From Actinomycetes bacterium (GTDB lineage Bacteria; Actinomycetota; Coriobacteriia; Anaerosomatales; Anaerosomataceae), in assembly GCA_021372825.1 (NCBI GenBank), contig JAJFTR010000001.1:1-64000 (forward strand): a stretch of 64,000 bases of DNA. The letters are read 5' to 3'. Shown in pieces: positions 52,341-62,009 of the stretch (positions within the stretch are counted from its first letter, which is position 1; each line of letters begins with the position of its first letter). The notes under the pieces are model-generated. The model was given only the letters and a program-made list of their open reading frames with translations. It did not search any database and was not told the DNA's origin. The translations under genes and the position numbers were made by a program.

Positions 52341-52369
52341 TTCGCACACGACTCCACGCATCGTAGAAT
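52341..52369 (+). promoter_or_regulatory. Promoter of pafBC
   Basis: TTCGCA and TAGAAT are separated by exactly 17 bases; the -10 lies 27 bp before the pafB GTG. It starts after the terminator, so pafBC has its own promoter. Confidence 0.65.
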
Positions 52370-52396
52370 CATGCGGGATGCTCTAGGAGGTGCTGT

Positions 52397-53365
52397 GTGA
52401 TCGATTCCAGCGAACGGCTTGTGAACCTGGCCCTGTACCTTGCGAGCGTGCGGCATGCAGTCACTGCTGAAGACTGCCGCGCCGCGGGTCTTGGGTACCC
52501 TGACGACCAAGATGACGCGGCCTTCATCCGCATGTTCGAGCGCGACAAGGAGGCACTGCGAGCCGCGGGCATCGCGATCGTGGTCGACGAAGACGAGAGG
52601 TATCGTGTCGACCCCGAGGCCACGTTCTCCACACAGGTGACATTGACCGCGGACGAAGCAGCCACTCTGCGCACATCGGCAGCTGCGCTTTCAGGCGATG
52701 AGTCGTTCCCGTTTGCTGCGGACCTCTCGATCGCACTCGCGAAGCTAGGACAGGGCTCTGGGGCATCGTCGATAGCGGTGAGCGCGCTTTCTGACGAGGA
52801 TCCTCATATTCAGGGCTCATCGGCGGGCATCATAGCCGAGGCTATCGCAGCCCGGAAACTGGTGAGCTTCGACTACACCAACGCGCGGGGTGAGTCCCGG
52901 CATCACGAGGTGGCGCCCTACGGGCTGTTCTTCCGCGAAGGCCGTTGGTACATGGTGGCGCTTGACACAGGGATCGGCCGTATCCGCGTCTATGCACTCG
53001 CACGCGCTGCGGAGCTGCAGACGAACCCGTCGTCACCCAAGACCCCTGATTTTGAAAGGCCACGAGGGTTTTCAGTAGACGATTACTCCTTGCTACCGTT
53101 CCAGTACGGTCCCGAGGAAACCGAAGCCGTCGTGCGTTTCTCTCCCGAAGACGCGTGGCGCGCCCAGCGCCTGACGGGCGGGCGCGGCACACTCGAGGAA
53201 CAAGACGACGGGAGTGCGCTGTGGCGCGTGGCGATGGGCGAACCCCGCGCCCTTGCGGCATGGTGCATCGAGAACGGCCCTGGCATCACTCCACTGGAGC
53301 CTGACACGGTCGTGATGACTGCGCGCCTTGGACTAAAGGAGGTGCTTGCACGCCATGACCGCTAG
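52397..53365 (+). CDS. pafB: PafB-like WYL-domain regulator
   Basis: A 322-residue protein with an N-terminal helix-turn-helix (ERLVNLALYLASVRHAVTAE, DDAAFIRMFERDKEALRAAG) and a WYL domain (KLVSFDYTNARGESRHHEVA, EGRWYMVALDTG) with a WCX C-terminus. PafB and PafC together activate LexA-independent DNA-damage genes in actinobacteria, with the WYL domain sensing single-stranded DNA. The GTG start follows AGGAGG by 6 bp. Its stop overlaps pafC. Confidence 0.88.
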   Translation: MIDSSERLVNLALYLASVRHAVTAEDCRAAGLGYPDDQDDAAFIRMFERDKEALRAAGIAIVVDEDERYRVDPEATFSTQVTLTADEAATLRTSAAALSGDESFPFAADLSIALAKLGQGSGASSIAVSALSDEDPHIQGSSAGIIAEAIAARKLVSFDYTNARGESRHHEVAPYGLFFREGRWYMVALDTGIGRIRVYALARAAELQTNPSSPKTPDFERPRGFSVDDYSLLPFQYGPEETEAVVRFSPEDAWRAQRLTGGRGTLEEQDDGSALWRVAMGEPRALAAWCIENGPGITPLEPDTVVMTARLGLKEVLARHDR

Positions 53366-54314
53366 GACTCCCACAGCCAGTCGAGCTCGCAGGCTGCTCG
53401 CGCTGCTGCCATACCTTACGCAAGGGGCCACGATACCGCTCACGAAGCTGGCTGAGAACGTCTCGTCCACAGTGCCTGAGGTGATTCGGGACCTCACGAC
53501 GCTCACCATGTGCGGCGTGCCACCGTTCACCCCCGATGAGATGATCGACCTCGCGATCGACGAAGAGTACGTCACCGTGTACGCCGCGCCTCCCGCGCTC
53601 GATCGGCCGTTGCGGCTCTCACCACGCGAAGCTCGCGCACTGGTCGCTGCCCTCGAAGCGACCGGTCATGGTTCTGACGATCCGCTCGTGGCCAAGCTCT
53701 TGGATGCCGCCTCATCGGGCTTCGACCTGGACGACTTCGTCGCGACGCTTCGCGCAGGAGAGAAGGGCGTGGGCATCGCGGGAATCTACGCTACGCTCGC
53801 TGAGGCCATCGACTCGCACAAGAAGGTCCGCATCGCGTACTTCACGGCCTCTCGCGGAAGCCACTCGACCCGCGTCATCCAGCCGCATTCGCTCGTGAAC
53901 GAACGAGGCGTGTGGTACGTGAACGCGCTGTGTGAGAACGCCGAAGGACCGCGAACGTTCCGCCTCGACCGCATCCGCGATGCCGTTCTCACCACGGAGA
54001 GCTTCGATGCGCCTCCCGAGGCGAGCACCGAGATCCTGCCGGCCACGGCGGGTCTTCCTGTGGCGACGCTCAGACTCGCACCCGGTGCGCCGCATACCGA
54101 GGAACGCGACTGGCCAGGGGCCACCTTCACCATCAAGCCTAACGGCGCCGTCTTCGCCGACGTGCCCTACGTGTCGGCCTCGTGGGTCGCCCGGCGTGTC
54201 GCTGCCGGTCTCGGGATGATCGACGCGATCTCCACCGATGAGGTTCGCGCCGCGGTACGCCAGGTCGCCGAAGCGGAGCTCCGAGAACTGCCCCGATCTC
54301 CGGCGCAAGCATAG
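53355..54314 (+). CDS. pafC: PafC-like WYL-domain regulator
   Basis: A 319-residue partner of PafB: an N-terminal HTH (RARRLLALLPYLTQGATIPL, TKLAENVSSTVPEVIRDLTT), then a WYL domain (KVRIAYFTASRGSHSTRVIQ, ERGVWYVNALCENAEGPR). The ATG overlaps the pafB stop by 11 bp; a TTG at 53346 is closer to AGGAGG and also possible. The absence of proteasome genes here matches the role of PafBC in DNA-damage response rather than the proteasome. Confidence 0.87.
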   Translation: MTARTPTASRARRLLALLPYLTQGATIPLTKLAENVSSTVPEVIRDLTTLTMCGVPPFTPDEMIDLAIDEEYVTVYAAPPALDRPLRLSPREARALVAALEATGHGSDDPLVAKLLDAASSGFDLDDFVATLRAGEKGVGIAGIYATLAEAIDSHKKVRIAYFTASRGSHSTRVIQPHSLVNERGVWYVNALCENAEGPRTFRLDRIRDAVLTTESFDAPPEASTEILPATAGLPVATLRLAPGAPHTEERDWPGATFTIKPNGAVFADVPYVSASWVARRVAAGLGMIDAISTDEVRAAVRQVAEAELRELPRSPAQA

Positions 54315-54340
54315 GTCACACCCCGCACAACCCTGGCGGG

Positions 54341-54919
54341 TCAGCTCTTCGTGCCGATCCACGTCCCGGCGTCTGCTCCGGCCGCGATGAGCCGCCCTCT
54401 CAGGAGCGAGGCATGGTGCTGGACGTGCCGGATGTTGTCGATGTGCTGCTCGAGCCTTGGCCTTTGCGGGCAATGCCAACTGAAGCCCGTCGTTGCAGCG
54501 GTGAGATCGGCTCTTGCCACCTCATGGTCCACCATGTCGTCCACAAGCTCGAGATACTCGCGTATGTCCGCTGGCGTGAGGGCCGCTACACGTCGAGGAG
54601 CGGGATCCGGCCCTTCGAGGATGTCGTCCAGCTCAGGCGGACCGGGCACACCGTCGAGGTGCTGCATGTACCGCTGGTGGAACCGGCACGGGTGGAAGTC
54701 GCTCTCGGTGGGCCGAAGATATAGGTCCGCGTAGTACAGCGTGTGGTACGCCACCTGCCAGAAAGGCACGTCACCCGTCTCCCACAGGTCGTGGGGACAT
54801 CGCGTCACCACATCGCGCAGCATCGCCAGCACCGCGTGATACTGGCTCGCAAGACTCTGCCGCACGATGCCTGCGGGAACGAACTCCTCGTGCGGATGCT
54901 CGACCGTGTCGCCAGTCAC
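54341..54919 (-). CDS. DinB-like four-helix metal-binding protein
   Basis: A 192-residue protein of the DinB/YfiT superfamily. Features are FWQVAYHTLYYADLYLRPTE (first His ligand) and LEQHIDNIRHVQHHASLLRG (the HxxxH-like ending with the other His ligands). These proteins include bacillithiol- or mycothiol-dependent transferases; the substrate here is unknown. The start is uncertain: the GTG at 54919 gives a normal DinB length, while the frame is open to about 55054. Confidence 0.72.
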   Translation of the reverse strand: MTGDTVEHPHEEFVPAGIVRQSLASQYHAVLAMLRDVVTRCPHDLWETGDVPFWQVAYHTLYYADLYLRPTESDFHPCRFHQRYMQHLDGVPGPPELDDILEGPDPAPRRVAALTPADIREYLELVDDMVDHEVARADLTAATTGFSWHCPQRPRLEQHIDNIRHVQHHASLLRGRLIAAGADAGTWIGTKS

Positions 54920-55266
54920 TCGTCGTCTCGTTCCGAAGTCGTGGCCATTCAGCCGATTCGCAGGCCGAGCAGCTTCCGGAGCGTGCCTGCCGTGGTGAGC
55001 CTGGGTTTGCAGGGACGCGAGTCCACCGACCGCTGGGATGTCACGACCACGCATCGGTCCTGCTGACGGCTACGCGCAGGGTACTCCTTGCAGTACTTGC
55101 ACCACACTCTCACGTGAACGCCTCTGATCGCATCGGCAACAAGAGCACGGGTATGCTCTTGGTTCGTCAGAGAGTAACGTTAGCCGTAATGGCGACGCTT
55201 GCGAAGTGCCCAAGGTCGCACATCACACGACGATGTGGTCTTCCGGACCCTTGCAGGAGGTACACG
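54920..55266. other. Intergenic stretch with a small hairpin
   Basis: No convincing gene is seen. A perfect 8-bp hairpin CAAGAGCA-CGGGTA-TGCTCTTG sits at 55140-55161. The left part could be an N-terminal extension of the DinB-like gene. The right end holds AGGAGG for the next gene. Confidence 0.5.
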
Positions 55267-55554
55267 GTGATCAAGGCTCACATGGACCTTACTCGGAACG
55301 GAGAGAAACTCGCGACTCTCTCGTGGCATGCAAGAGATGCGGATGGCAACACGCTGCCCATCGGCTTCGAGTGGACGGACGCTATCGACGACGACATGAA
55401 GGAGCGCGTGGTGGCGGTATGCTCCAAGCCGGTGCCCCTCACCGGACCCAACGGTGTCCGCACGGGTATGGCACAGCCCGGCAGTAGTAAGCATTTCGAG
55501 AACCTTGCGCGCCACATCGAGCGACTAGGGTGCCGCACCCACTACTACTACTGA
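55267..55554 (+). CDS. Hypothetical protein, 95 aa
   Basis: A small protein beginning at GTG after AGGAGG (6 bp spacing). It reads VIKAHMDLTRNGEKLATLSW and on, ending in RTHYYY. It is soluble and looks like one beta-rich domain followed by a helix (KHFENLARHIERLG). I recognise no family. The good ribosome site supports translation. Confidence 0.6.
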   Translation: MIKAHMDLTRNGEKLATLSWHARDADGNTLPIGFEWTDAIDDDMKERVVAVCSKPVPLTGPNGVRTGMAQPGSSKHFENLARHIERLGCRTHYYY

Positions 55555-55628
55555 GATGCGACACGTGTAGCGGCTGCGTCGCCGCGCCCGCGACATCCGC
55601 TTCTTCGGGACCAGGCATGAAAGCATCC

Positions 55629-56171
55629 CTAGCACACGTGAGGGATGAATCGCTTGGTGTGCCGCATGTACTCGGCATACCCGGGCAGATGGATGGCAAG
55701 CCATTTCTCCTCGGCGTGGGTCCGGATCACGATGCCTGCGAGTCCCGCGGCCGTGGCGATCCAGGACAGGTGAGCACCAGCGATCATCGGTGACCCGATG
55801 AAGAGGAGGGCTAGGCCGAGGTACAGTGGATGCCGAATCGTCGAGTAGATGCCGGTCGTGACCAGCATGTGATCCTTATGCGTTTCGACGCCCGCAGAAA
55901 ACGAAGGTCCCAAAGCGCGCACCCCCGCGAATCGCAACACCGCCGCCGCGGTCACACACAACCCGCCCACGATCACTCCGTGGATCGAAGGCGTAGCAAT
56001 GCCTGCGGCGATCTCGACGGCAGGGCCCACCAGACACACGTAGTAGGGAACGGTGACGGCCCACCACGTCCACTCCCGACGCTGACGCCCCACCGGAGCG
56101 CCGGACATCGCGAACGCGATGCGGTCAAGGAGCACATATGCACCAACCGCGATGATGTAGGCGACAGGCAC
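55629..56171 (-). CDS. Isoprenylcysteine methyltransferase-like membrane protein
   Basis: A 180-residue membrane protein of the ICMT/PEMT superfamily. The family motif is visible near the C-terminus: GIYSTIRHPLYLGLALLFIG and then THAEEKWLAIHLPGYAEYMR (the E-E-x8-PxYxxY pattern). About four to five helices. Bacterial members are of unknown substrate. The GTG at 56171 follows GGAGG by 6 bp; the longer frame upstream is less likely. Confidence 0.8.
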   Translation of the reverse strand: MPVAYIIAVGAYVLLDRIAFAMSGAPVGRQRREWTWWAVTVPYYVCLVGPAVEIAAGIATPSIHGVIVGGLCVTAAAVLRFAGVRALGPSFSAGVETHKDHMLVTTGIYSTIRHPLYLGLALLFIGSPMIAGAHLSWIATAAGLAGIVIRTHAEEKWLAIHLPGYAEYMRHTKRFIPHVC

Positions 56172-56359
56172 AGGCAGCCTCCATGATCGAGAGCTGACCA
56201 CCGGCCTGGCAGACCGGCGGTGCCACTGCGGTGTATACAGTAGCGCTCGCGCCGCTGAAGCGCGAAGCCCTTTCTTGGGGCCAAAACGCTGCGAGCCGTA
56301 TACTCGACAGCCAGAGTCGAGATCACGTGTCGTTGTTCCCGTGAGGAGATCGAGATCAC

Positions 56360-57184
56360 ATGATGCCCACCTCACGCCCTTCCGCTCGATCCGGTCCGGT
56401 CCGGATCGGATACGCACTCGGCGGAGGCGCCGTGCGAGGCGCTGCGCACCTGGGTGTCTTGTCGGTGTTGGAAGAAGCGGGCATCCGACCGTCGGTCATC
56501 GCCGGCACGAGCGCGGGAGCGATCGTCGGCGCGGGGTATGCGGCAGGCGTGGGCATCGATGAGATGGCCGAGATGGCACGGGTCGCGTCATGGCGCGAGA
56601 TCACCGGACGCCCCTGGAAGCGGCGTCTGAGCGTGTTCGAGACCACGCCCTTGCGCGGATGGATCGCGAGCGCCATCGGTGATGTCACCTTCGAGGAGCT
56701 CTCGGTGCCGCTGGCCGCGGTCACGTGCAACATCGCCGACGGCAGCCGAGTGGTGTTACGTGAGGGAGAGGTCGTGGAGGCAGCGGTAGCAAGCTCCGCG
56801 ATCCCGGGGCTGTTCGCACCTGTCCGCAAGGGAGACCTGTATCTGGTAGACGGCGGGCTCGTGGATAACTTACCTGTAGGCGTCGCAAGGTCGCTCGGCG
56901 CCGATCTGGTGATCGCGGTCGATGTGAGCCCCGTTCTGCGGACGGCTCGCCATCCTGAAGGGCTACGCGATGTGATGACATCGGTCATCAACATCATGGC
57001 AAGCAGCACGCAAGTGGAGTCTCGGCGAAGAGCCGACATCCTCGTGCAGCCGAAGACCGAGAGTTTCGCGCTGTGGGAGTTCAGTGCCATCACGCAGATC
57101 ATCGAGACCGGCCGTCAGGCTGCGCTCGAAGTGCTGCCCGAGTTGCTCGCTGCCGTCGGCCGAGAAGGGAGACAGGATGGATAA
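56360..57184 (+). CDS. Patatin-like phospholipase (RssA type)
   Basis: A 274-residue patatin. The oxyanion loop is LGGGAVRGAAHLG, the nucleophile elbow GTSAGAIVG (GxSxG), and the catalytic Asp is in DGGLVDNLPVGVAR. These are complete, so the enzyme should hydrolyse acyl esters of lipids in the cytoplasm. GAGGAG lies about 14 bp upstream of the ATG. Its end overlaps the next gene by 8 bp. Confidence 0.88.
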   Translation: MMPTSRPSARSGPVRIGYALGGGAVRGAAHLGVLSVLEEAGIRPSVIAGTSAGAIVGAGYAAGVGIDEMAEMARVASWREITGRPWKRRLSVFETTPLRGWIASAIGDVTFEELSVPLAAVTCNIADGSRVVLREGEVVEAAVASSAIPGLFAPVRKGDLYLVDGGLVDNLPVGVARSLGADLVIAVDVSPVLRTARHPEGLRDVMTSVINIMASSTQVESRRRADILVQPKTESFALWEFSAITQIIETGRQAALEVLPELLAAVGREGRQDG

Positions 57185-57749
57185 CTACCGGGTCGGTTAC
57201 ATCGTGGGCAGCCTCGCGACCGAATCGATCAATCGCAGGCTGGCACGGGCGCTCGTACTTCTCGCGCCACCTTCGCTCACGTTCACCGAGATCGCGATCA
57301 AGGACCTGCCGCTGTACAGCTATGACTACGACGTGGATTACCCGCCCGCGGCGCGCGCCTTCAAGCAGGCCCTTCTCGACTCGGACGCCATCATGTTCGT
57401 CACGCCCGAGTACAACCGCTCCATCCCAGGAGCCCTCAAGAACGCCATCGACTGGGCCAGCAGGCCCTACGGGACCAACGCGTTGGCGCACAAGCCGTGC
57501 GCGGTGATCGGCGCGTCGTCAGGCAAGATCGGCACGGCCATCGCGCAGCAGCATCTCCGGAGCGTGCTCGGCTTCTGCGATGCGTTCCAGATGAATCACC
57601 CCGAGGGGTACATCCAGTTGACGCCGGGACTCATCACCGATGAGGGAGAGGTCACGGTCGACTCGACGCGCGACTTCCTGCGCGTGTACATGCAGGAGTT
57701 CGCCGGCTTCCTCGAACGCTTCTTCCGCGGACAGTCACACGACGAGTGA
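57177..57749 (+). CDS. NADPH-dependent FMN reductase family protein
   Basis: A 190-residue flavodoxin-like oxidoreductase. The FMN phosphate loop is GSLATESINRRLARAL, followed by TPEYNRSIPGALKNAIDWAS, the strongest family mark. Such enzymes reduce quinones, azo dyes or chromate using NAD(P)H and FMN. It is translationally coupled to the patatin gene. AGGGAGACAGG precedes the ATG. Confidence 0.88.
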   Translation: MDNYRVGYIVGSLATESINRRLARALVLLAPPSLTFTEIAIKDLPLYSYDYDVDYPPAARAFKQALLDSDAIMFVTPEYNRSIPGALKNAIDWASRPYGTNALAHKPCAVIGASSGKIGTAIAQQHLRSVLGFCDAFQMNHPEGYIQLTPGLITDEGEVTVDSTRDFLRVYMQEFAGFLERFFRGQSHDE

Positions 57750-57755
57750 TCGTCT

Positions 57756-58232
57756 CTAGACGGGGTCCTGGCTTACGGCACCGCCGTCGGAGACCGACGA
57801 CGTCCATCGCGCGCCATCCCAGTACCGAAGCTGGTGCCGGCCCGCCGGGTCGGCATACCAGCCCGCCGGAGTGATCGCGGCGCCGGCCGCTCCCGTCGCC
57901 TTCGGGTCCGCGCCGAATCGATTGGGACCCGGCGTCCCGTCCATGACCGCGAAGACGAGGTTCACAATCGGCACGAGGATCCACCATCCGCTGTGATCGG
58001 TGTCGTGCATCCTGCGCACGGCCACAGCGAGCGAGGGGAGCAGCACGGCGAGCGAGTAAATCCCGCTCAGAGGGCCGTTGCCCTGGCTGTTCGTGAGGCC
58101 GAGCGCGTTGTCCACGAACACCAAGATGTACGAGGCCAGCATGTTGAAGAGGAAGAACATCCAGTACTCTTTGCGGCGAGCGCGTCCCGTGAAGGTCGCG
58201 TACTTCTTCCAGACTCCCAGATACCAGTCCAC
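57756..58232 (-). CDS. DUF805 membrane protein with C-terminal DUF2510
   Basis: A 158-residue protein. DUF805 comes first (YATFTGRARRKEYWMFFLFN, RRMHDTDHSGWWILVPIVNL), with three or four helices. A short linker leads to a DUF2510 domain (PAGWYADPAGRHQLRYWDGA), which is almost restricted to Actinobacteria and so marks this half of the window. Function unknown. Confidence 0.88.
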   Translation of the reverse strand: MDWYLGVWKKYATFTGRARRKEYWMFFLFNMLASYILVFVDNALGLTNSQGNGPLSGIYSLAVLLPSLAVAVRRMHDTDHSGWWILVPIVNLVFAVMDGTPGPNRFGADPKATGAAGAAITPAGWYADPAGRHQLRYWDGARWTSSVSDGGAVSQDPV

Positions 58233-58356
58233 ATGTCCTCCCAGGGCTCACGTGCATGTCGGTTGAAGGCTTTCTCGTCCGTGCCGCGACACCGTGTCAT
58301 CTGAGCTTACGACACCGGAGTCGCGGCCGGAAGCACGACCTTGACGGACAGAGCAC

Positions 58357-61254
58357 TCATCTGCCATGGCGCCCGAACCGCCGCTCTATCGCCGCCACCA
58401 CCTCGTCGGCAGGAAGACGCTCGACCTCGCGAACGGGCAGAGCACTCAAGAACCTCGTCGCATACGCTCGGCTGCTCACAAGACGGGAGTCCGCGAGCAC
58501 GAGACAGCCCTCGTCGGTTGACGAGCGGATGAGTCTCCCTGCCGCCTGCTTGAGTTCGAGGATGGCCTCGGGCAAGTAGTAGTGCTCCCACCACGCCCGA
58601 TCGCGTTCCTTGCGTTCCTCCAGCACCGGGTCGTTGAGCGGTCCGAAGGGCAAGCGCGGGATCACCACGCAGCGAAGCGTGTCGCCCTTGGCGTCGAATC
58701 CCTCCCAGAACGACTTCGTCGCCATGAGCGATACGCGCTCGTCGGCCAGGAACTCATCGGCCACGCGCTTGCGCGAGACGCCAGCGGTCTGCGAGACGAG
58801 CCTCAATCCCGCTCGCTCGAGCGGCCGAGCGAGGCGGCGATACAACTCGTCCATCTCGCGGCGGTTCGTGAAGAGCGTGAGCACGCTGCCGCCCATCGCG
58901 ATGTGGACTCCGAGCAACAGCTGCTCCAGGTCGTCGACGTAGCGCCTGTGTCCGGGTTCCGCGATGTCGCGGGGAACATACACGGCCATTTGCCGCTCGA
59001 AGTCGTACGAGGATGCCAGCCGCAGCGTGCGGCGGACCTCGGGGGCAAGATGCGCCAGCCCCACGCTACGCTCGAAGTGTGAGAAATCCTCGCCCGCAGC
59101 GATCGTCGCGCTCGTGAACACCACCGATCGCACGCGGGGATAGAACTCCTCGGCAAGCGCCTCGCCCACATCGAGCAGCGCCGCCTGGACCGCTTCCTCC
59201 TGCGCGTCTCGTCGACGATTGACCGTGGCCGAGTAGACCATCCGCTCGTCCTCGCCATCCAACACCAGTACGAGTCCGTCCATCTGCGACGCAAGACCGG
59301 TCATCTGACCCACCAGATCGGCGCGCAGGTCGTCGAATCCCTCGCCCGCCTCCTCGAGCAGCGTCACTATCTCGCTGCCGAGACGCACCGCCCGGTCGAG
59401 GTGTCTCACAAGCGAACGGCCCACTGCGATCGCACGGCCCCACGGTCCGGACTCCCGAACGAGCGGTGTGAGCCGTACGCGCGTGCGGTCGTAGTCGCTC
59501 TCGCTCTGTTCACCCAGGTCCTTCACGAGATCGAAGAAGTTGTCCGAGATGCGCGCGGTCTCTTCCACCACCTCGCGCAGCTCGTCGATCTTGCCGAGAA
59601 GGTCTCGGGGCACGTCGTCACCTGACAGCGTGACCTTTGTGCGCAGTCCGTCGAGCGTGCCGCCGCGTCCTCTTGCGTGCAGTCCCGCAAGGGTGGCCTT
59701 GCACTCGGACCACGAGGCCCCACGACTCAGCTGGGCACGGGCCTCGCTCTCGGCAGCATGCGCCTCGTCCACCACCCAATGGCGGATCGGCGGAAGGATC
59801 CCGCCCCCGGTCATGAGGTCGCGGAACAGCAGCGCGTGGTTGGTGACGACGATGTGCGCGTGAGCGGCACGTCTGCGCTGTCCGTGCAAGTAGCATGCAT
59901 GCGGATAGAATCGGCAGCGCGTCTTGGTGCAGTCGGCCACCGAGGCCGCGACCGACTGTCTAAGAGAGCTGCCCCAGTGAAGGTTCACCGCATCCAGGTC
60001 ACCCCACGCCGATTGCGCTACCCACGCGAGCAACATCGCGATACTTGCGCGGATGTCGTTCTCGGAGTCAGCGGCCGAGTCGACGACCCGCTGGAACTTA
60101 CGCAGACACATGTAGTGCTCGTATCCCTTGAGCGCGACATAGCGCAACTCGCCTTCGAGTTGACGCGCAAGGTCGGGCAGCTCCCGATAGAGGAGCTGGT
60201 CCATGAGGGTGTTCGTCTTGGTGGCCACGCCCACAGCGACACGGTTCTCAAGCGCCAGGTGGGCAGCGGGGACGAGATACGCGACCGACTTGCCCACACC
60301 GGTCCCCGCTTCCACCGACAGGTGCGTATCGGTCGTGAACGCATCCAAGACCGCGCGTGCCATCTCGAGCTGTTCGCCGCGCGCCTCGAATCCTTCGTAC
60401 ATGCGTCCGACCGCTCCGCTCTCGGCGAACTCGCCGAGGACGTTCTCAGCCTCCGGTCGCGCAAGGTCGAGATCCGCCGCGTCGAGCATCTCTTCGCCCT
60501 CATCATGCCGCAGCTGCTCGTGCCGAAGCGTCATGAGGTTGAGGGGGGGACGCGACCGGGCCGCCGCCATGTGCGAGAAGACTCGCGCGAGAGGCCACTC
60601 GGTACCGTCAAGCTCCGCGATGGCCCCCAGCACAGCGTCTGGCAGGTCGTCCAAGGCGACGAGCATCACGCGCCACAGCGCGGCAAGGGCCTCCGCGTCG
60701 TCAGGCGCACGATGGGCGCGCGCCTCCGAAAGGCCGAACGCGCGGGAGAGATCGGCCAAGCGGTGCGAGCGCAGACGCGGAAGAGCGATGCGCGCAAGCT
60801 CGAGACTGTCGAGCCACGTGCCGCGCAGCCGCGTGGGGCCACATCCCGCTGCCTCGAGGAACTCGCGATCGAAGCGAGCGTTGTGAGCCACCAGGTCCCG
60901 CGCGCCGACGAACTCAACGAGCGGGGCGATCACGGCTTCGATCCCGGGAGCGGTCGCGAGCATCTCCTGGGTGATCCCTGTGAGCTGAGTGGTCTCGTGA
61001 GGAATCGCGCCGCGAGGGCGCACGAGCGTCTCGAAACGAGCGAGCACGTCAGGCCCGCGGGCGATGACCGCCCCCACCTCGATGATCTCGTCGCGCGCAG
61101 GATCGAACCCGGTGGTCTCCACGTCGATGAAACACAGTTCTGGCTCGAAGCCGAAGACCGCACTGTGGGCACGCTCCGCAAGCGTGGCGTACCGCTCGGC
61201 CACCTCCGGGCCGGTGCCAGGCTGTAGAACGGTGCGTAGCGCCCCTGGGTCCAT
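58357..61254 (-). CDS. dinG: DinG-family helicase with N-terminal exonuclease domain
   Basis: A 965-residue fusion. Residues 35-195 are a DEDD 3'-5' exonuclease (CFIDVETTGFDPARDEIIEV, HNARFDREFL). The helicase follows: SVEAGTGVGKSVAYLVP (Walker A), DEAH box WVVDEAHAAESEAR, and C-terminal motif AAGRLIRSSTDEG. An XPD-type iron-sulfur cluster is expected from the cysteines in YMCLRK and DCTKTRCRFYPHACYLHG. It probably unwinds DNA with 5'-3' polarity in repair or R-loop removal. Confidence 0.9.
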   Translation of the reverse strand: MDPGALRTVLQPGTGPEVAERYATLAERAHSAVFGFEPELCFIDVETTGFDPARDEIIEVGAVIARGPDVLARFETLVRPRGAIPHETTQLTGITQEMLATAPGIEAVIAPLVEFVGARDLVAHNARFDREFLEAAGCGPTRLRGTWLDSLELARIALPRLRSHRLADLSRAFGLSEARAHRAPDDAEALAALWRVMLVALDDLPDAVLGAIAELDGTEWPLARVFSHMAAARSRPPLNLMTLRHEQLRHDEGEEMLDAADLDLARPEAENVLGEFAESGAVGRMYEGFEARGEQLEMARAVLDAFTTDTHLSVEAGTGVGKSVAYLVPAAHLALENRVAVGVATKTNTLMDQLLYRELPDLARQLEGELRYVALKGYEHYMCLRKFQRVVDSAADSENDIRASIAMLLAWVAQSAWGDLDAVNLHWGSSLRQSVAASVADCTKTRCRFYPHACYLHGQRRRAAHAHIVVTNHALLFRDLMTGGGILPPIRHWVVDEAHAAESEARAQLSRGASWSECKATLAGLHARGRGGTLDGLRTKVTLSGDDVPRDLLGKIDELREVVEETARISDNFFDLVKDLGEQSESDYDRTRVRLTPLVRESGPWGRAIAVGRSLVRHLDRAVRLGSEIVTLLEEAGEGFDDLRADLVGQMTGLASQMDGLVLVLDGEDERMVYSATVNRRRDAQEEAVQAALLDVGEALAEEFYPRVRSVVFTSATIAAGEDFSHFERSVGLAHLAPEVRRTLRLASSYDFERQMAVYVPRDIAEPGHRRYVDDLEQLLLGVHIAMGGSVLTLFTNRREMDELYRRLARPLERAGLRLVSQTAGVSRKRVADEFLADERVSLMATKSFWEGFDAKGDTLRCVVIPRLPFGPLNDPVLEERKERDRAWWEHYYLPEAILELKQAAGRLIRSSTDEGCLVLADSRLVSSRAYATRFLSALPVREVERLPADEVVAAIERRFGRHGR

Positions 61255-61286
61255 GTGCGTCAGCGTAGCACGCTCCTCTGACAGGA

Positions 61287-61316
61287 GCGGGGCGCCCGGA
61301 AGACCGGACGCCCCGC
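61287..61316 (-). terminator. Hairpin downstream of the 184-aa anchored protein gene
   Basis: GCGGGGCG-C-CCGG-AAGA-CCGG-A-CGCCCCGC forms a 12-bp stem with one mismatch. It lies just after the stop at 61346 (minus strand) and before dinG; no T run follows. Confidence 0.55.
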
Positions 61317-61345
61317 GGCAAGATCGTCCACTCGCGTGCGAGAGC

Positions 61346-61900
61346 CTACTGCCCCATCCCGGCGAGTTCGCGACTCTTCACAACCCACTCGCCATCCACC
61401 TTGGTGAACGTCCACACATATTCGAAGTCTCCGCCCGGCATCGTCGCCGTGGCGTTGACGATGGTGTCATCGCCTGATGTGGTGGTCTTGCCCAGCTTGT
61501 AAGCGGTGATTCCATAACCCGCGAGCTGCTGACCGAAGCTCTCGGCATCTTGCGCCGCCTTCTTGTCCGCAGGAAGGAGGTCGTAAGCCTTCGTGTAGTC
61601 ACCTGCGATGACCGCCTTGAAGTACGTCTCGACGTGCTGCTCAGGGGTCACGCCCTTGCCGAGGCGAGTCGCGGTCGTCGGATCGAAGACGCCCGTAGCC
61701 GCAGGTGGCATCGCGCCGCCCGAGGTGGTGGTCGAACCAGTCGCCGTCGTCTCTGTGGTTGCCGTGTTCGTGGTCGTCGTCTTGTCGCCCTGGGTCAGAA
61801 TGATCGCAACGATCACCACAAGAAGCACGACGATCACGCCGAGCAGCGCGACAACGCCCTTGTTCATCCCACCCGGACGGCCGGTCTCACTCTCTTCCAT
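61346..61900 (-). CDS. Membrane-anchored protein with Thr-rich linker and NTF2-like domain
   Basis: A 184-residue protein. One membrane helix (GVVALLGVIVVLLVVIVAII, residues 14-35) is followed by a Thr-rich linker (TTTTNTATTETTATGSTTTS) and an outer domain (HVETYFKAVIAGDYTKAYDL, ending TFTKVDGEWVVKSREL) that looks like the DUF4878/NTF2-like fold. Such domains bind small ligands or partners outside the cell. It is divergent from sdaAB, 110 bp away. Confidence 0.68.
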   Translation of the reverse strand: MEESETGRPGGMNKGVVALLGVIVVLLVVIVAIILTQGDKTTTTNTATTETTATGSTTTSGGAMPPAATGVFDPTTATRLGKGVTPEQHVETYFKAVIAGDYTKAYDLLPADKKAAQDAESFGQQLAGYGITAYKLGKTTTSGDDTIVNATATMPGGDFEYVWTFTKVDGEWVVKSRELAGMGQ

Positions 61901-62009
61901 AGTGCATCCTTCCTTCTCGCTTGCCTGAACAACGCGTTTGCGCTGAAAAAGCATAGCCGCCTGACCGTGACATAACAACCGCACGCCGGATTCCATATAC
62001 AATCACCAT

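Noticed and set aside
52123-52386. An 87-codon frame across the small-RNA region
   Set aside because: It has no ribosome site, contains the terminator hairpin and gives a low-complexity peptide; a non-coding unit fits better.
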